From: Dongia rigui
Lineage (GTDB): Bacteria; Pseudomonadota; Alphaproteobacteria; Dongiales; Dongiaceae
Direction of reading: 5' to 3'
NCBI RefSeq assembly: GCF_034044635.1
Contig: NZ_JAXCLX010000003.1
Span: forward strand, 372,001 to 436,000
DNA length: 64,000 nt
In this document: piece by piece, positions 1-8,649 of the stretch
Layout of the letters: every line of letters starts with the position of its first letter
Numbering within the stretch: the first letter of the stretch is position 1
The notes under the pieces: generated by a model
What the model was told of the DNA's origin: nothing
Seen by the model: the letters and a program-made list of their open reading frames with translations, nothing else
The model's database searches: none
Translations under genes and position numbers: made by a program

Positions 1-669
1 GCGGCGAATACGGCTGACCAGGATGTCGACGCTGCGGTCGCTGCCGTCACTGCCACGGTTGCGCGTCAGTTCCACCAGGTGATCGCGGGTCAGCACGGTC
101 TGGGCGTGTTCCACAAAGGCCAGCAGCAGATCGATCTCGCCGGAGGTGAGGGTAATGAGTACGTTTTCGGGCGACAGCACCTCGCGCTTGGCAGCATCGA
201 CCCGCCAACCGTCAAAACGATAGACGCGCTTGGTACCCTTACGTGGCGTGGCAACAGCGACCGCCTCGCCATTGCGGCGTGCCCGGCGCAGCACCGCCTT
301 GGTGCGCGCCACCAGCTCGGCTGATTCGAAGGGCTTGGCGATATAATCGTCGGCGCCCATGTCGAAGCCGGCCAGCTTGTGCGGACCGCGGCCGAGGGCG
401 CTCAGCATGATGATGGGGAGATCGGAATCGGCCCGGATACGGCGGCACAGCGACAGCCCGTCTTCATCCGGCAGCATCAGATCCAGGATGACCAGATCGG
501 GTGCCGCCGTTTCCAGCATCTTCAACATCGTGCCGCCGTCCGGCGCTAGCGAGACGCGGAAGCCGTGCTCGCCGAAGAGACGCCCCAGCAGCAGCCGGTG
601 ATCGCGGTCGTCGTCGACGATGAGGAGATGCGGCAGGTGAGCGGACTGTGGCGTCGGGTTTGCCGTCAT
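1..669 (-). CDS. OmpR/PhoB-family response regulator (partial, runs off left edge)
   Basis: An ATG at 669 opens a 223-codon minus-strand frame with no stop before the window edge. Residues ~12-125 form a CheY-like receiver: acidic cluster D19-D21, phospho-acceptor D63 within LVILDLMLP, S90 at the switch Ser/Thr position and K112 in YIAKPF. After a basic linker comes most of an OmpR-type winged helix (LTSGEIDLLLAF, then VDILVSRIRR); only its last residues are missing. It is a two-component transcription factor. Its partner kinase is not visible and would be expected just beyond the left edge. The regulated genes cannot be inferred. Confidence 0.9.
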   Translation of the reverse strand, partial: MTANPTPQSAHLPHLLIVDDDRDHRLLLGRLFGEHGFRVSLAPDGGTMLKMLETAAPDLVILDLMLPDEDGLSLCRRIRADSDLPIIMLSALGRGPHKLAGFDMGADDYIAKPFESAELVARTKAVLRRARRNGEAVAVATPRKGTKRVYRFDGWRVDAAKREVLSPENVLITLTSGEIDLLLAFVEHAQTVLTRDHLVELTRNRGSDGSDRSVDILVSRIRR

Positions 670-815
670 GGCGAGCATTCGTCGGGGACCTATGAATATT
701 GTCAAAAATCGGCGCCGATCCTGACATGGCAAACGCTGGCTGTCATGACGCGGATTGTCGCCGATGGCGGGAAATTACCCAATCAAGACAACTGGGGGAG
801 CACGAGATGGGAAAT

Positions 816-847
816 GGGGCCCAGCCGACCGGTCAGGGCTGGACCCC
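816..847 (-). terminator. GC-rich hairpin after the EF-hand gene
   Basis: GGGG at 816-819 pairs with CCCC at 844-847, and CCAGCC at 821-826 pairs with GGCTGG at 837-842, leaving one mismatch and a 10-nt loop. It lies 40 nt past the stop of the minus-strand EF-hand gene and before the response-regulator start. There is no T-run, so it may be only a pause or mRNA-end structure. Confidence 0.3.
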
Positions 848-886
848 GATCACCGGCAAGACCCGCCGGCAATCCCCAGGGGACGG

Positions 887-1657
887 TCAGGCCGTTGCCG
901 AATAGCTCTGGCTGACTTGACCCTGTTGCAGCTTCAAGAAGCTCTCCAGGATACTGGCGAGATCCTCCTTGTTGACGTTGCCGGACGAGCTGCTGTCGGT
1001 GCTCTTTTGCAGCATCGCCAGCAATGCGTCGGTTTCGTCGTCATCGTCATCATCGGACGCAGAGGCTGGCGGCGGGCCACCGGCCCCGCCAGGTCCACCC
1101 GGACCACCGCCCGGACCACCACTGGGCGGCGGACCGTCCGGCCGGTGGCTCTTGAAGCCCGTCTCCAACTCGTCCGAGGTAAGCGAGCCGTCCGCATTGG
1201 AATCAAACGATGCGAACATCTCCTTCAACTCGGATTCGCTGGGGCCGCGACCATCCTGTGGGGCGCCGGCGATGAATTCGGCTTCATCGACGCCGCCGTC
1301 ACTGTTGCTGTCGAGCTTGGCAAACATGTCTTCGGGCGAAGGCGGCTGGGGGCGCGAGGCCTCCTGCTGCTGGATCAGCGTGGCCCGCATCCCGTCGCTC
1401 AACTTCTGGAAACCAGTTTCCAGTTCGTCTTGCGTGAGCTTGCCGTCACTGTCGCTGTCGAAGCTGTCGAAAAGCTGCGTTGCCAGCGTTTCCTTCGAGG
1501 CGTCGGTTGAGCTTTCGCTGGCCCCGGCACCCTTCAGGAACTCCGCCTTGTCGATGCCACCGCTTTCGTCGGTGTCCAACTTGGCAAAGAGCTGTTGGCG
1601 CATCTGGCTCAGCGCGGCCGTACTTGACCCCGCTGCGCCATAGCTGGTTGAGATCAT
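887..1657 (-). CDS. EF-hand calcium-binding protein with four intact loops and one degenerate loop
   Basis: 256 aa. Four canonical 12-residue EF loops are visible: D28-E39 (DTDESGGIDKAE), D67-E78 (DSDSDGKLTQDE), D116-E127 (DSNSDGGVDEAE) and D152-E163 (DSNADGSLTSDE). Each has Gly at position 6 and Glu at 12. A Pro/Gly-rich linker (~173-198) and an Asp run (~202-207) separate them from a degenerate fifth loop starting at D221 (DSSSSGNVNKED). There is no signal peptide or membrane segment. The start is supported by a strong AGGAGG ribosome-binding site just upstream. Likely a calcium sensor or buffer; no partner is suggested by the neighbours. Confidence 0.88.
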   Translation of the reverse strand: MISTSYGAAGSSTAALSQMRQQLFAKLDTDESGGIDKAEFLKGAGASESSTDASKETLATQLFDSFDSDSDGKLTQDELETGFQKLSDGMRATLIQQQEASRPQPPSPEDMFAKLDSNSDGGVDEAEFIAGAPQDGRGPSESELKEMFASFDSNADGSLTSDELETGFKSHRPDGPPPSGGPGGGPGGPGGAGGPPPASASDDDDDDETDALLAMLQKSTDSSSSGNVNKEDLASILESFLKLQQGQVSQSYSATA

Positions 1658-2065
1658 GGAGTGACTCCTCCTTTCGGGTTATGGATGCCGGCATGGGCGT
1701 GACGATGCGTCCATCGCCACCACCTTCCGACATCCACCCGCACATGTCGCAGGAAACATGCCATCAATATTTCAACGTGTTAGCAGGCATTTCCAGGCGC
1801 CACAGAAACAAAAAAATATAGTCGTCACTAACGGATTGCATTCATTGGAATCGGCGCGCGGCAGCGGCGGCACAAGCGGCGCTCAAGCGCGCCCGATATA
1901 TGTCCGGATATGTCTGCGGCGCGAAAAGATATGCACCGAAAAACGCGCCGCCGGCTTTCCCATCCGGACTGCGGGGCGCGTTTATGGCGTTTTGTTTCCA
2001 GTAGCACTTGGCGATATGGTGCAGCGTCACACTTGACCCAGATCACATTGAGGAGCGATGCAGGA
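1658..2065. other. 408-bp intergenic region without a recognisable gene
   Basis: It separates the minus-strand EF-hand gene from the plus-strand ParB-domain gene, so it should hold divergent promoters. No ORF here looks protein-like. An AT-rich patch lies near 1806-1822. A 9-bp inverted repeat (AAACGCGCC at 1941-1949, GGCGCGTTT at 1975-1983) could be an operator or leader hairpin. No convincing -10/-35 pair was found. Confidence 0.5.
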
Positions 2066-2311
2066 ATGAGAGCCGTCAAAGTCAAGATTGCCGACATCTA
2101 TGTTCCAACCGCCCTGCGGGCGCCGATCGATGCGGCCAAGGTTGAGGCGTTGGCGCTCAGCATCGCCGACCAAGGACAGCAGGAACCGATCCTGGTTCGC
2201 CAGGACAAGGATCGCTATGTACTGGTCGGCGGCCTGCACCGCGTGGAGGCCTGCAAGGCCCTGGGCGAGGTCACGATCATCGCCAATCTGGTCCAGGCGC
2301 GTAAGCATTAA
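2066..2311 (+). CDS. Small stand-alone ParB N-terminal-like domain protein
   Basis: 81 aa from ATG 2066, preceded by AGGAG at 2051-2055; the frame stays open further upstream but that extension looks non-coding. The sequence matches a ParB/sulfiredoxin-like fold: a strand ending in IYVP, a helix (KVEALALSIADQGQQEPILV), then the box-II-like GGLHRVEACKALG, where classical ParB has GERR. There is no helix-turn-helix or dimer domain and no parA nearby, so it is not a chromosome-partition ParB. Its role is unknown; a small nucleotide- or DNA-binding regulator is possible. Confidence 0.7.
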   Translation: MRAVKVKIADIYVPTALRAPIDAAKVEALALSIADQGQQEPILVRQDKDRYVLVGGLHRVEACKALGEVTIIANLVQARKH

Positions 2312-2334
2312 GGCGGCAGAGGAGTTTTCCGGAT

Positions 2335-2973
2335 TTGCTGAAGCTTGACCACCTGACCGTCATCGCCCCGACGTTGCGCGAAGGTGTACGGCATGTCCAG
2401 GAATGCCTGTGGATCGAGGTCCCGTTCGGCACGCGCCACGATTACATGGGCACCCACAATCACCGGCTTCAGCTGGGCGGCAATGTCTATCTCGAGATCG
2501 TGGCCCTGGACCCGGACGGCGCTGAGCCCGGCCGGCCGCGTTGGTTCGGCCTCGACAATCAGGAAAAGGTCAGATCTGACTGGGATTCCGGCCGGCGCCT
2601 GCGTGGTTGGGTCGCGAACACGGGTGACATCGTCTCGACCCTTTCGACCCACGCTGCGATCTTCGGTGACAAGGTTGCGCTGCCGACCGGCAGCCCAAGT
2701 TTCGACTTCGCCATCCCGGCGGATGGTTCACTGCCCCTGGATGGTGCCGCCCCCTCCCTCATCGATCACCGCGGCGATCCCACGTCGATGGCACAGATTC
2801 CGGACCTGGGCGCGCGCTTGCGGTCGCTCACGCTCGAACATCCGGACCCGGCGTCCATCCAGGCACTCTATCTCTCTCTGGCGATCGATCACCCGCCGAT
2901 AGTCATGCCAGGTCCGCTCCCACGCTACCGCGCGGAAATCGCAACGCCGACGGGCTTGAAAGTCCTCACCTGA
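2335..2973 (+). CDS. VOC-superfamily (glyoxalase-like) protein
   Basis: 212 aa from a TTG start with GAGGAG about 11 nt upstream. It begins LDHLTVIAPTL and continues with HRLQLGGNVYLEIVALDP, the paired beta-alpha-beta-beta-beta pattern of the Glyoxalase_3-type VOC family. Early His and Glu residues could be metal ligands. Such proteins may be dioxygenases, isomerases or binding proteins, and nothing here fixes the substrate. It is 23 bp downstream of the ParB-domain gene and probably cotranscribed. It converges on the BenE gene. Confidence 0.75.
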   Translation: MLKLDHLTVIAPTLREGVRHVQECLWIEVPFGTRHDYMGTHNHRLQLGGNVYLEIVALDPDGAEPGRPRWFGLDNQEKVRSDWDSGRRLRGWVANTGDIVSTLSTHAAIFGDKVALPTGSPSFDFAIPADGSLPLDGAAPSLIDHRGDPTSMAQIPDLGARLRSLTLEHPDPASIQALYLSLAIDHPPIVMPGPLPRYRAEIATPTGLKVLT

Positions 2974-3019
2974 CCGAGTGGCGGGCGTGTCTTTGAAGGG
3001 ACCTCAGCCAACCGGGGCT

Positions 3020-4216
3020 TCAGTTGCGATGCGGCCGGCCCCAGCGTGTCAGCGCATAGATGGCACCACCGGCCAACAGTCCCCAGAAAGCACCGCTGAT
3101 GCCAAAGAAGGTGAGGCCCGAGGCCGTCACGATGAAGGTGATGATGGCGGCTTCGCGGTCCTTGGCGTCCGTGACCGCCCCCAGCAACGATGACCCGAAG
3201 GCGCCCAGCAAGGCGAGCCCAGCCACGGCCTGGATGAGGATCGGCGGCGCGGCGCTGATGAAGGCCGTGGCAGCACCGGCACAGAGGCCAAAGAGCACAT
3301 AGAAGATGCCGGAAATGACCGCCGCCCAGTAGCGGCGGGCTTGGTCCGGATGCGCATCGGGACCGGCGCAGAGGGCGGCCGTGATGGCGGCAAGATTGAC
3401 CGCGTGCCCGCCGAACGGCGCCGACAGCAGGCTGAACAACCCCGTGACGCTGAACAGCGGCCCTGGATCCGGCCGATAACCGTTGACGTTAAGGACGGCG
3501 ATGCCGGGAATATTTTGCGACGCCATGGTGACGATGAAGAGCGGCAGGGCGATGCCGATCATGGCAGAGAGATCGAATTGCGGCGCGACGAGGACCGGCT
3601 GCGGCCACAGCGCATTCATATCGAGATGACTGACATCGACGGTCGCCGCAATGATGCCGACGGTCACGATGACCGCTGCCGGCACGGCAAGGAGCCGCTT
3701 CCATTTGGCGACCAACGCCCAGGTGACGATGATGGCAAGACCATAAGCCGGTGCCGCCGCCACGGCCTTTACGGGTGCCAGGCACAGGCCGAGGAGGACA
3801 CCTGCCAGCATCGCATTGGCGAGCGGCGCCGGAATGGCGGCCACCGCCCGCCCCAATGGCTTCCACAGGCCGGCAATGACGATCAGCAGGCTTGATATGA
3901 GGAAGGCGCCGACGGCGCTGGCGAATCCGCCGGCCGGAGCCGCGGTGGCGGCGAGCAAGGCAGCACCCGGCGTCGACCAGGCGATGCTGATGGGCTGGCG
4001 CTTCTTCAGGGAAAGGATGATGCCGCACAGGCCCATGGCGATGGAGAGGGCCATCAGACCCGATGCCGCTTCGACCTGGCTGGCGCCGACAGCTGTCAGG
4101 CCTTGAATAATGACGGCGAAAGACGACGCAAAGCCGACGAAGGACGCGAGTAATCCTGCCGAAAACGCTTCGATTGAAATGCCGCCGCCCTGCGGATGCG
4201 CTGACTGCTCTGCCAT
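3020..4216 (-). CDS. benE: BenE-family transporter (benzoate/H+ symporter-like)
   Basis: 398 aa, strongly hydrophobic with about 11-12 predicted membrane segments. It shows BenE signatures near the N-terminus (GLLASFVGFASSFAVIIQGL) and the ISIAWSTPGAALLA motif. ATG 4216 is preferred over TTG 4225 because GAGGTGA sits at proper distance from 4216 but almost touches 4225. The family imports benzoate or related aromatic acids across the inner membrane. It lies downstream of, and in the same direction as, the aromatic catabolic operon, separated by a palindromic region, so a role in the same pathway is plausible. Confidence 0.85.
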   Translation of the reverse strand: MAEQSAHPQGGGISIEAFSAGLLASFVGFASSFAVIIQGLTAVGASQVEAASGLMALSIAMGLCGIILSLKKRQPISIAWSTPGAALLAATAAPAGGFASAVGAFLISSLLIVIAGLWKPLGRAVAAIPAPLANAMLAGVLLGLCLAPVKAVAAAPAYGLAIIVTWALVAKWKRLLAVPAAVIVTVGIIAATVDVSHLDMNALWPQPVLVAPQFDLSAMIGIALPLFIVTMASQNIPGIAVLNVNGYRPDPGPLFSVTGLFSLLSAPFGGHAVNLAAITAALCAGPDAHPDQARRYWAAVISGIFYVLFGLCAGAATAFISAAPPILIQAVAGLALLGAFGSSLLGAVTDAKDREAAIITFIVTASGLTFFGISGAFWGLLAGGAIYALTRWGRPHRN

Positions 4217-4303
4217 AATCCCCAATCACCTCGTTACGTCGGCGGCGACAATGTGGCATCTGCGGTGGCGAGTAAAGTGTGGGTGAGAGCCCATATATCC
4301 TTA

Positions 4304-4427
4304 CCTCCCCCCTTGAGGGGGAGGTCGCGCGGTACGCGCGGGCGGGGGAGTAATGGCGCGACCGGGTTCGCCACCGTGCAGCGGAGAGATACCCCCCTCC
4401 CTGGCCCTCCCCCTCAAGGGGGGAGGG
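4304..4427. repeat. Pair of palindromes forming a large inverted repeat
   Basis: Each arm is itself nearly palindromic: C-runs, CTTGAG, then G-runs at about 4304-4324, and C-runs, CTCAAG, then G-runs at about 4405-4427. The two arms are inverted copies of each other around a GCGCG-rich centre. It lies between the FAD reductase stop and the BenE start, both on the minus strand, and may act as a transcription end or mobile palindromic element. Confidence 0.6.
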
Positions 4428-4446
4428 AAGAATTCAGAGAATCACC

Positions 4447-5664
4447 TTACCCGAAGATGGTCTTCAAATCCGACTGGGGATCGGCGAGGACTGGCGGGTC
4501 GGCGGTCATGCCGGCCTCCAGCGCCTTCTTTCCCAGGGCATAGGCCAGGGCGTCGTTCATGGCATCGATGGCGACAAGCCGGCCACCTTTGAAGTACCAG
4601 ATCGACTGGGTGCCGGGACGCTTGCCCGGACGCAGGACCGTGCTGTCATAGCCGCGGTTGAGACCGGCAATCTGCAGCTTGATGTCGTATTGGTCCGACC
4701 AGAACCAGGGCTTCGGATCGTAATCCTTGGTCTCGCCCAGGAGAACGGCCGCCACATGCTCAGCCTGATCGATGGCGTTCTGCACAGATTCGAGCCGCGT
4801 GCGCTCGCCGCGCCAGAGGAAATTGGCACAGTCGCCAGCGGCGAAGACATGCGCATCGCTGGTGCGGCCCTGCCCGTCGACCAGAATGCCGCCATCCACC
4901 GCGATGCCGGCCTCTTTCGCCAGGTCGTCGTTGGGCAGAATGCCGATACCGACGATCGCCACATCCACCGGCAGCAGGCTGCCATCGGCAAGCTCGGCGC
5001 CAGTCACGCGTCCATCCGCGCCCACCAGCTTGGCAAGCCCGGTCTTCTCGCGGATGGTGACGCCGTGGGATTGGTGCAGCGCACGGAAAAAATCGGAGGT
5101 CGGTGCCGCAGCCACGCGCTGCAGGATGCGGTCCGCCATCTCGATGACCGTGACCTGCAGCCCCTTTTGCGCCGCCACCGCCGCTGCCTCAAGCCCGATA
5201 TAGCCGCCGCCGATGACCAGCAACTTGGCGCCGGCTTTGAGCGTCGGCGCAATCGCATCGGCATCGGCCAGATCGCGGACAGTGAAGACACCGGCAAGGT
5301 CACCGCCGATCGCGGCCGGCAGCCGGCGCGGACGCGATCCAGTGGTCAGCACCAGATCGCGGTATTTGAGGCGCGACCCGTCGGCAAGTTCCACCTCATG
5401 CGCCGCCGGATGCAGGGCCGCAACGCGCGTCTCCAGACGCAGATCGATCTTTTCTTCTTCGTACCAGCTGAGCGGGCGCACGAAGAGCCGCTCCAGCGCC
5501 AATTCCCCAGAGACGTATTTCTTGGAAAGCGGAGGCCGCTGGTAGGGGGCGGCCTTCTCCGCGCCGATGATGACGAGCGGACCGTCATAACCGAGCGAGC
5601 GGAGCTTGGCAGCGCAAGACGCACTCGCCTGCCCCGCGCCGACGATGACGATCGGTTCACGCAT
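4447..5664 (-). CDS. FAD/NAD(P)H-dependent ferredoxin reductase (P450 redox partner)
   Basis: 405 aa from ATG 5664, 16 bp after the ferredoxin gene. The N-terminal FAD-binding Rossmann motif is IVIVGAGQASASCAAKLR; a second NAD(P)H-binding motif (LLVIGGGYIGLEAAAVA) follows mid-protein, and an FAD motif with HVFAAGDCA near residue 280. The C-terminal domain is of the rhodocoxin/putidaredoxin reductase type. It should pass electrons from NAD(P)H to the adjacent [2Fe-2S] ferredoxin and on to the P450 at 7355-8617. Frames extending to 5895 overlap the ferredoxin and are not real. Confidence 0.9.
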   Translation of the reverse strand: MREPIVIVGAGQASASCAAKLRSLGYDGPLVIIGAEKAAPYQRPPLSKKYVSGELALERLFVRPLSWYEEEKIDLRLETRVAALHPAAHEVELADGSRLKYRDLVLTTGSRPRRLPAAIGGDLAGVFTVRDLADADAIAPTLKAGAKLLVIGGGYIGLEAAAVAAQKGLQVTVIEMADRILQRVAAAPTSDFFRALHQSHGVTIREKTGLAKLVGADGRVTGAELADGSLLPVDVAIVGIGILPNDDLAKEAGIAVDGGILVDGQGRTSDAHVFAAGDCANFLWRGERTRLESVQNAIDQAEHVAAVLLGETKDYDPKPWFWSDQYDIKLQIAGLNRGYDSTVLRPGKRPGTQSIWYFKGGRLVAIDAMNDALAYALGKKALEAGMTADPPVLADPQSDLKTIFG

Positions 5665-5680
5665 GGAAATGGCGTCCCTT

Positions 5681-5998
5681 CTAGATCTGCGGGACGCGGA
5701 GCACGATGCCGTCCAGTTCCTCGGTCGCCACGATCTGGCAGGAAAGGCGGCTCGTCGCCTTCCGCTCGGCCGTGGTGATCTCCAGCATGTCGTCCTCCAT
5801 CTCGCCGGGCTTGCCGGTCTTGGCGACCCAGTCCGGTTCGACATAGACATGGCAGGTGGCACAGGACAGGCAGCCGCCGCACTCGCCGATGACATTCGGC
5901 ACGTTGTTGGCGACCGCCGCCTCCATCAGATTGTGACCGATGGCGACCTGGGCACTGATTTCGCGCCCATCCGCCAGGATCCAGGTGACTTTGGGCAT
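5681..5998 (-). CDS. [2Fe-2S] ferredoxin, adrenodoxin/putidaredoxin type
   Basis: 105 aa. Cluster ligands are C40, C46, C49 (C-x5-C-x2-C within ECGGCLSCATCH) and C87 (RLSCQIV), the spacing of vertebrate-type ferredoxins that serve P450s and Rieske oxygenases. C43 is an extra cysteine. It is flanked by the FAD reductase and a glutamine-synthetase-like gene in a tightly spaced minus-strand operon, so it most likely serves the P450 encoded two genes upstream. Confidence 0.93.
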   Translation of the reverse strand: MPKVTWILADGREISAQVAIGHNLMEAAVANNVPNVIGECGGCLSCATCHVYVEPDWVAKTGKPGEMEDDMLEITTAERKATSRLSCQIVATEELDGIVLRVPQI

Positions 5999-6019
5999 GT
6001 AGCCTTCCCCACTCGCTGC

Positions 6020-7309
6020 CTAGATGAAGTTGATATAATAGTCGCGCAAGGCTTCGGCATCGAGCCCCGCCACGCGCTCGATCTCATGACGTTTCACGAA
6101 GACATGGTTCTCGACCAGCCCTTCGCCCACCGCCGCGACTAGTGCCTTGTCCGCCTCCAGCGCGTCAAGAGCGCCGCCGAGATTTTCCGCAACCCCGTCC
6201 TTGGCGTCATGGGTTTCCAGGCAGTCCGCCGTTTCGGCCGGCGCCAGGTCATAGTTCCCCACAAAGCCCAGGCGGGCCGCCTGCAGGATGGTGGCAACGG
6301 TCGTATAGGGATTGGCGGCACCATCGGCCATGCGGTGTTCGATGCGGGATTTGGCACCACCTTCGGCCGAGAGGCGCGTGGTGACGCCGCGATGGTCGAC
6401 GCCCCAATTGCGCCAGAACCCGGAAAGGCTCGCGGGTTTCAGGCGGTCATAGGAGTTCACCGTCGGGGCGATCAATCCGGCCATGGCGGCATGATGATGC
6501 ATGAGGCCCGCGATGCAACCGCGCGTCAGCGCCGGCATTTGTTCCGGGACCGTCGCATCGCCCACGGCATTCTTGCCGGCCTTGTCGGCGAAGCTGAAAT
6601 TCACATGCAGGCCGTTCCCGGCCAGATTGAGGATCGGCTTGGGCATGAAGGTTAACAGCACGCCATGTTCCAGCGCCACTTCACGCGCCAGCAGACGGAA
6701 CAGGAAGATGTCATCGACGGCCTTCAGCGCCTCGTCATAGGTGAGGGTGAATTCGAATTGCGGCGAATCATATTCCGAGGTGAAGCAGTCGATACGGAAG
6801 CCGGCAGCGGTCGCCTTCTCCCAGATCGCATCGGTAAAACGCAGCGGATCGGTGAAGGGACCGGTCGAATAGACGAAGGCACCCGGCGTGTCATAGGGAA
6901 CCCATTTGCCTTCCGGATTGCGCACGAAGGCATAGGCTTCAAGTTCGATGCCGACCTTGGGGCTGAAACCGAGCTTGTTCCAATCGGCGATCGCGCGCTT
7001 CAAGGCACCGCGACCACAGAGTGGCAGCGGGTTGCCCTGGCCGTCATACTGATCGGCAATGACGACCTTGGTGTTCGGTTCCCAGCCCGCGCGGATATCG
7101 GCCGCCTTGTAGACCGCGTCATAATCCGGCAGGCCTTCCAGCATCTTGGAACCCGGCGCCGGGATGAGGTCCTTGGCATAGCTCACCGCATAGACGCCGA
7201 TGCAGAAGCGTGACGAACTGTCGACCATCTTGGCGGCCGGCAGATATTTGCCGCGCGCCAGGTTGAGATGATCGCAGAAAAGAAGTCGCAGCCTTTCGCC
7301 GCCAGCCAT
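6020..7309 (-). CDS. Glutamine-synthetase-family ligase (gamma-glutamylamide synthetase-like)
   Basis: 429 aa. It shows the glutamine synthetase catalytic fold: ELEAYAFV (metal-binding Glu), NGLHVNFSF (ATP/metal site), and RIEHRMADGAANPYTTVA (phosphate/glutamate site). Start ATG 7309 has GGGAGA upstream. The sequence resembles the GlnA-like enzymes that ligate amines to glutamate (PuuA, IpuC, aniline-pathway types) more than housekeeping GlnA. Lying between a P450 and its ferredoxin in a catabolic operon, it probably activates an amine substrate as a gamma-glutamylamide. The exact amine is unknown. Confidence 0.82.
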   Translation of the reverse strand: MAGGERLRLLFCDHLNLARGKYLPAAKMVDSSSRFCIGVYAVSYAKDLIPAPGSKMLEGLPDYDAVYKAADIRAGWEPNTKVVIADQYDGQGNPLPLCGRGALKRAIADWNKLGFSPKVGIELEAYAFVRNPEGKWVPYDTPGAFVYSTGPFTDPLRFTDAIWEKATAAGFRIDCFTSEYDSPQFEFTLTYDEALKAVDDIFLFRLLAREVALEHGVLLTFMPKPILNLAGNGLHVNFSFADKAGKNAVGDATVPEQMPALTRGCIAGLMHHHAAMAGLIAPTVNSYDRLKPASLSGFWRNWGVDHRGVTTRLSAEGGAKSRIEHRMADGAANPYTTVATILQAARLGFVGNYDLAPAETADCLETHDAKDGVAENLGGALDALEADKALVAAVGEGLVENHVFVKRHEIERVAGLDAEALRDYYINFI

Positions 7310-7354
7310 GATGAAGTCTCCCAGACTTGGATTGATGCTTGCTTACAATGGTTC

Positions 7355-8617
7355 TTAATGAGCCTTGATGGTAACCGGCAGGCGCTTGATGCCGCCGATG
7401 AAGTTCGAGCGCAGGAATTCATGGGCGCCCGTCTGTTCGATCGACTTTACGCGCTTCACCAATTCCTGCAGCAGAATCCGCACTTCCAGCCGTGCCAGCC
7501 ACATGCCGAGGCAGACATGGGGCCCGCCCTGGCCGAAGGCGACGTGACGGTTGGGTGTCCGCAACAGATCGAGTTCGAAGGGGTTGTTGAAGACCTCGTC
7601 GTCGCGATTGGCCGAGATGAACCACATGATCACCTTGTCGCCGGCCTTGACCTGCTTGCCATGCAGCTCGAAATCCCGCGTCGCCGTGCGGCGGAAATGC
7701 ATGGTAGGTGACGCCCAGCGGATGAACTCGTCGGGCGCCGTCTCCCAGACATTGCTGTCGCCGGCCTTCAATTGTTCCATCAACTGGGGGCGGTGGCACA
7801 GAGCATAGAGCGAGGCGGCGATGGAATAGCGTGTCGTGTCGTTGCCGGCTGCGACCAGCAGGCAGAAGAAATTGCGGAACTCCGTCTCGCTGATGACATT
7901 GCCATGGGCATCCGGCTGCAGGATGAGATGGAGCACGCCGGTCGTGTCGCCCTTGGCCTGCTTATCGCGCATCAGCTTCTTGGCATATTCATAAAGCTCC
8001 GCACCGGCCGGTGAGCGGAACGGCATCAGGCGATAGGCGTCGGTGTCGACCTTGTCGAGAACCAGGCTGGTGAATTCCGGGTCGGTATTGGCGATGAGCT
8101 GATCGCCCTTCTCCACCAGCCAATCGAGATCCTCATCCGGTGTTCCTAAGATCTGGCCCAGCATGCGCATCGGCAATTGCCGCGCGATATCCTTGGTGGC
8201 GTCGAAGGAACCCCGCGCCAGCACGTCATCGAGAATACTGTCGCAGATGGCCCTGATCTGCTGATCGAACTGAGCCACGACAGGCTTCGAGAACGCCTTG
8301 GCCACCAGCACGCGCGTGCGCGAATGTTCGGGCGGGTCGGTTTCCTGGAAGGTGCGGCGGGCCAGATATTCCTCATAGGTCTGGTCTTCCATGCGGATGC
8401 CTTGGGCCGAGCTCAACAACTCGAAATTCTTGTTGAGATCCATGATGTCGGCATGGCGGGTGATGGACCAGAACCCCTTGCCGCCCTGCATTTCGCTCCA
8501 GGACATCGGATCGTCGCGGCGCAGGCGCGCGAACGTGTTGTGCGGCGCGCCGTGCAGGAAGGCATCGTGACTGGAGAGATCGGCATGGCCGTCATCGACT
8601 GGCTTGAAACTCGTCAT
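7355..8617 (-). CDS. Cytochrome P450
   Basis: 420 aa from ATG 8617 (GGGAG upstream). The haem-binding loop is FGQGGPHVCLGMWLA with Cys ~369. The I-helix carries the oxygen-activation motif AAGNDTT, and the K-helix ExxR is EFIR. It is a soluble class I bacterial P450. Ferredoxin and reductase are encoded downstream in the same operon, so the whole electron chain is present. Neighbouring genes suggest oxidation of an aromatic or an amine (or its glutamyl derivative). Confidence 0.93.
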   Translation of the reverse strand: MTSFKPVDDGHADLSSHDAFLHGAPHNTFARLRRDDPMSWSEMQGGKGFWSITRHADIMDLNKNFELLSSAQGIRMEDQTYEEYLARRTFQETDPPEHSRTRVLVAKAFSKPVVAQFDQQIRAICDSILDDVLARGSFDATKDIARQLPMRMLGQILGTPDEDLDWLVEKGDQLIANTDPEFTSLVLDKVDTDAYRLMPFRSPAGAELYEYAKKLMRDKQAKGDTTGVLHLILQPDAHGNVISETEFRNFFCLLVAAGNDTTRYSIAASLYALCHRPQLMEQLKAGDSNVWETAPDEFIRWASPTMHFRRTATRDFELHGKQVKAGDKVIMWFISANRDDEVFNNPFELDLLRTPNRHVAFGQGGPHVCLGMWLARLEVRILLQELVKRVKSIEQTGAHEFLRSNFIGGIKRLPVTIKAH

Positions 8618-8649
8618 GAACGCTAGACTCCCAATTGGCTTCTTGTTCT

